33,313 nt of DNA from Acidimicrobiaceae bacterium (GTDB taxonomy: Bacteria; Actinomycetota; Acidimicrobiia; Acidimicrobiales; RAAP-2): positions 1 to 33,313 of the forward strand of contig DAHUZT010000079.1 in the NCBI GenBank assembly GCA_027315005.1, read 5' to 3'. The position numbers and the translations under genes are program-made. The notes beneath the pieces were generated by a model. It saw only the letters and a list, made by a program, of their open reading frames with translations. It did not search any database and was not told where the DNA came from. Below, in pieces: positions 31,196 to 33,313 of this stretch. Position 1 is the stretch's first letter; every line of letters begins with the position of its first letter.

Positions 31196-31278
31196 TGCCC
31201 GGGGCGGGATTCGAACCCGCACGCCCTCTCGGACAGTGGATTTTGAGTCCACCGCGTCTGCCATTCCGCCACCCGGGC
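31196..31278 (-). tRNA. tRNA-Leu (anticodon CAA)
   Basis: The minus-strand sequence folds as a class II tRNA of 83 bases. Acceptor GCCCGGG pairs with CCCGGGC, with A as discriminator. The anticodon arm is GTGGA-CTCAAAA-TCCAC with anticodon CAA (31245-31243). The long variable arm is as expected for Leu, and the T arm is GCGGG-TTCGAAT-CCCGC. CCA is not encoded. A -10-like TAGGCT lies 12 bases upstream (31291-31296). It reads UUG leucine codons. Confidence 0.95.
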
Positions 31279-31290
31279 CAGCCGCCGGGG

Positions 31291-31296
31291 AGCCTA
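31291..31296 (-). promoter_or_regulatory. Candidate -10 box (TAGGCT) for tRNA-Leu
   Basis: On the minus strand TAGGCT ends 12 bases before the mature tRNA 5' end, leaving a short leader for RNase P removal. No clear -35 is visible. Confidence 0.4.
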
Positions 31297-31379
31297 TCCG
31301 CCCCACCGACAGCGGCCCGGGCCGCCCCCCGGCCGAATCGCTCGCTCCGAGGCGCCGGCGGACTCGTAGGCGCCCGGGT

Positions 31380-32699
31380 GTGGACGACTTTGCCACCTCA
31401 CCTCCGAGCATTCCGGCACCGACCGGCGATCCCCTGACCCGACGATGGCGGCGGGTCGGGTCGGACCGGGAGCTCGAGCTGGTGGCAGTCGAGGTGATCC
31501 TCCTCGAGCTCGGCTTTCGACGTCCCGTGGTCACCGCGAAGGGCGACCACGGGAGGAGACCGCTGGTTCTGGTCCACATGACGGCCAACGCCGGCGCCAG
31601 GACGGTCCACGGATGGGGGGAGTGCGCGGCACTGTCCGAGTCGACCTATGACGACGAAGATGCCGCGAGCTCGCTGCGGGTGTTGGAGGACCAGATGCTC
31701 CCTGTCCTGTTGGAAGCAGTCGTCGACAGCGGTGGATCTCTGCTCGGACCAGCGCCGGTATCCGGTCTGCTCGACGATCGGGGAGCTCGTCCCTCATGGT
31801 CGGTGCGCGGACGCGCCTCCCGCGCACCGTTGGCACGCGCCGCGTTGGAGATGGCGGTGGCGGACACCTATCTCCGAGCGACCGGGCAGTCCCTCGGTGG
31901 GCTGCTCGGAACGGCCATGAGGTCGGTGGAAGTCGGGGCGGTCGTGGGACTGGCACCCTCGATCGACGAGCTGATCGTCGCGGTGGGTTCACTCGCCGAT
32001 GCCGGCTACACCCGGGTGAAGGTGAAGATCGCGCCGGGGGTTGACAGCGCGCCGATGACCGCCTTGGCGGGGGGCTTCCCCGACGTTCGCTTCCAGGTGG
32101 ATGCCAATGGTTCCTATTCCGACCCCGACGATCCGGTGTGGACGAGACTCGACCGCCTGGGACTGCTCTGCATCGAACAGCCCTTCGACCGCCGTGATCT
32201 TCCTTCTCACGCCCGGCTGTCGTCCCGAATCTCCACACCGGTCTGTCTCGATGAGAGTTTCGACTCACCGATGGCCGTGGAGCACGCGCTCGATGCCGGT
32301 GCCTGTTCGGTCGTGTGCGTGAAACCGGCGCGCTTGGGCGGGATCGGCGCCGCTCTCGGTGTGATCGAAATCTGTAACCAGCGCCACGTGCCGATGTGGA
32401 TGGGCGGCATGTTCGAATCCGGTTTCGCCCGGGCGCAGAATGCAGCGCTGGGAGCTCTTCCCGGCTTCGCGTGGCCCGGTGATCTGAGCCCCTCGGGTTC
32501 CTACCTCGACGATGACCTCATGTCGGAACGATTCGACAGCGTCAAAGAATTCCATGGCGTCGATGAGAGGAAGACCAGGCGGCCATCGGTCGTCGTCGAC
32601 GGCTCGATCGGTCTCGGCCCGGCCCCTTCCCCGGCCTCGATTCGGCGGCGCGAACGCTATCGACGGGTGATGGAAGTGCATCGGGAAGGGCGCCGATGA
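31380..32699 (+). CDS. menC: o-Succinylbenzoate synthase (enolase superfamily)
   Basis: The frame from GTG 31380 gives 439 residues. The protein belongs to the muconate-lactonising subgroup of the enolase superfamily and matches MenC, which dehydrates SHCHC to o-succinylbenzoate in menaquinone synthesis. Visible active-site segments are VVTAKGDHGRRPLVLVHM, GWGECAAL, YTRVKVKIAPG (Lys), FQVDANGSY (Asp), LCIEQPFDRRDL (Glu), VCLDESFD (Asp/Glu), VVCVKPARLGGIG (Lys) and WMGGMFESG. An N-succinylamino-acid racemase activity is possible in this branch, but the isochorismate synthase and methyltransferase genes in the window favour MenC. Start is uncertain: GTG at 31482 would remove a 34-residue low-complexity lead and start at the first conserved strand. 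Confidence 0.87.
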   Translation: MDDFATSPPSIPAPTGDPLTRRWRRVGSDRELELVAVEVILLELGFRRPVVTAKGDHGRRPLVLVHMTANAGARTVHGWGECAALSESTYDDEDAASSLRVLEDQMLPVLLEAVVDSGGSLLGPAPVSGLLDDRGARPSWSVRGRASRAPLARAALEMAVADTYLRATGQSLGGLLGTAMRSVEVGAVVGLAPSIDELIVAVGSLADAGYTRVKVKIAPGVDSAPMTALAGGFPDVRFQVDANGSYSDPDDPVWTRLDRLGLLCIEQPFDRRDLPSHARLSSRISTPVCLDESFDSPMAVEHALDAGACSVVCVKPARLGGIGAALGVIEICNQRHVPMWMGGMFESGFARAQNAALGALPGFAWPGDLSPSGSYLDDDLMSERFDSVKEFHGVDERKTRRPSVVVDGSIGLGPAPSPASIRRRERYRRVMEVHREGRR

Positions 32700-32719
32700 A
32701 CAAACGAGGTGCAGCCGCC

Positions 32720-32725
32720 TAGCAT
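32720..32725 (+). promoter_or_regulatory. Candidate -10 box (TAGCAT) for the coiled-coil gene
   Basis: TAGCAT ends nine bases before the ATG at 32735, the same hexamer and spacing as at hisD and trpC, although the surrounding bases differ. Confidence 0.4.
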
Positions 32726-32734
32726 GGACGCACG

Positions 32735-33028
32735 ATGCACCGGACCACCGTCGAGCGCCGACTCAGTGATGCGCATCAGCGCCTGGTGCGTGCGCGTGCG
32801 GAGCTGGCCATTCTCGACGAGCAGCTGGTCGTGGTCAACGACATCGCCGACGACACCCGACTGAGGGCGCTGGTGGCGGAGACGCCGGTGGCGGCGAAGG
32901 AGCACGACGAGGCGAGCCGCCAGGCTACGGTGATGCGACACACCCGGGCATCATTGCTGCGACAGATCGGGGAACTCGAGCGCAAGCAGGACGAGTTGCT
33001 GGAGCAACTCGTCGCCAGGCCTGATTGA
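32735..33028 (+). CDS. Small coiled-coil protein of unknown function
   Basis: This encodes 97 residues and is almost entirely helical. Heptad-like runs (RLSDAHQRLVRARAELAILDEQLVVVNDIADDTRLRALV, then HTRASLLRQIGELERKQDELLEQLV) predict an antiparallel coiled-coil hairpin with a turn near residues 40-60. It has no cysteine, membrane segment or signal peptide. I do not recognise a named family; similar short coiled-coil proteins are found beside regulators in actinobacteria. The ATG follows TAGCAT by nine bases and there is no Shine-Dalgarno sequence. It lies between menC (35-base gap) and the ANTAR regulator gene. Confidence 0.75.
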   Translation: MHRTTVERRLSDAHQRLVRARAELAILDEQLVVVNDIADDTRLRALVAETPVAAKEHDEASRQATVMRHTRASLLRQIGELERKQDELLEQLVARPD

Positions 33029-33110
33029 CAACCTGTCGGGTGGCGCCCGGTCATGGGCGCGTGGGGCCCGTCACTCCGGGAACTGGCCCGGAGCGCCCAC
33101 CCCAAGAGAC

Positions 33111-33129
33111 AACCGGCTCGGTGCCGGTT
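33111..33129. terminator. 7-bp hairpin after the coiled-coil gene (weak)
   Basis: AACCGGC (33111-33117) and GCCGGTT (33123-33129) pair around TCGGT in the 169-base gap before the ANTAR regulator. It may be a terminator or part of that gene's leader. There is no T-tract. Confidence 0.35.
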
Positions 33130-33197
33130 CATGCTGAAGAGAGGGAGAGGGATCCTCTGGTGGAAGACTGCCCCTGTGGTATCGACGGGAGGAAGCA

Positions 33198-33313
33198 ATG
33201 GGCACGATGAGGCGGGTTGTGATCGCCGAGGACGAGGCCATCATCAGGCTGGACCTGAAGGAGATCCTCGTCGACGAGGGTTACGACGTCGTGGGGGAGA
33301 CCGGGCGCGGTGA
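33198..33313 (+). CDS. PdtaR-like response regulator, N-terminal part (runs off the window)
   Basis: Only ~38 residues are present: MGTMRRVVIAEDEAIIRL then DLKEILVDEGYDVVGETGRG. This is the first strand and helix of a receiver domain with the acidic cluster EDE. The wording closely matches actinobacterial PdtaR (M. tuberculosis Rv1626), a receiver-ANTAR regulator that binds RNA to prevent termination. The ANTAR half lies outside the window, so the output domain is inferred. ATG at 33198 has GGGAGGAAG upstream, a good ribosome binding site; a second in-frame ATG is three codons later. The frame stays open to the last base. Confidence 0.75.
   Translation, partial: MGTMRRVVIAEDEAIIRLDLKEILVDEGYDVVGETGRG

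Noticed and set aside
30856..31272. Minus-strand frame beginning MAEWQTRWTQNPLSERACGFESRPGH
   Set aside because: This translation is the well-known artefact of reading through a tRNA gene; the DNA is tRNA-Leu(CAA) followed by the fabD upstream region.
33029..33197. Small protein-coding gene in the gap before the ANTAR regulator
   Set aside because: The short plus-strand frames here have no ribosome binding site or recognisable sequence; the gap looks like a leader with one hairpin.
1..33313. CRISPR array, insertion sequence, prophage or genomic island
   Set aside because: No repeat-spacer array, transposase, integrase or terminal repeats were seen, gene order is operon-like and composition appears even. 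The tRNA-Leu has no flanking integrase or duplicated tRNA end.

Overview
The window is GC-rich (roughly two thirds G+C), densely packed bacterial chromosome with many GTG and TTG starts and many 4-base ATGA/GTGA gene overlaps. The gene content points to a deep-branching actinobacterium, most likely of the Acidimicrobiia type: mycothiol synthase (mshD), an Rv0130-like MaoC dehydratase, the hisD-C-B-H-A-F-I-trpE order, a PdtaR-like ANTAR regulator and a polyprenol-phosphate-mannose synthase. The taxon is inferred; there is no rRNA gene in the window. I see no insertion sequence, phage gene, CRISPR array or pseudogene, so this is core housekeeping sequence.

Layout. 1-3478 (+): end of an AI-2E family transporter, a GT2 polyprenol-phosphate mannosyltransferase and a two-component pair. 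3461-5690 (-): isochorismate synthase and demethylmenaquinone methyltransferase (menaquinone). 5798-9241: MaoC dehydratase, VIT1/CCC1-type metal transporter, mycothiol synthase, endonuclease III, a structured 257-base gap and a small helical protein. 9306-17810 (+): a long amino-acid operon hisD-hisC-hisB-hisH-hisA-hisF, a GroES-like gene, hisI, trpE and a YgfZ/GcvT-like gene. 17862-22053: an APH-fold phosphotransferase facing a convergent block of SDR, histidine kinase and response regulator. 22152-25714 (+): trpC-trpF-trpB-trpA. 25743-30976 (-): fatty acid synthesis fabD-fabG-acpP-fabF followed by a UbiB-like kinase. 31196-31278 (-): tRNA-Leu(CAA). 31380-33313 (+): menC, a small coiled-coil protein and the start of an ANTAR response regulator.

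How the genes fit together. The his operon covers most of histidine synthesis (hisG and hisE are not here) and continues into trpE. The remaining trp genes sit about 5 kb downstream behind a separate start whose upstream 20-mer is almost identical to that of hisD, which suggests shared control. trpG and trpD are not in the window. Menaquinone genes lie in two places (isochorismate synthase and methyltransferase at 3.5-5.7 kb, menC at 31-33 kb). The fab genes give an elongation module without fabH, fabI or fabZ here.

The most interesting observations are: a repeated TANNNT hexamer 6-9 bases before start codons, which indicates widespread leaderless or near-leaderless transcription; the matching his/trp start boxes; a FabD fused to a C-terminal domain that looks like a biotinyl/lipoyl barrel lacking the modified lysine; a HisA with Ala at a usually acidic catalytic position, next to a dedicated TrpF; a FabG with Asp in place of the usual catalytic-tetrad Asn; and a GroES-like gene inside the his operon. 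I did not find a convincing wholly new multi-gene system.
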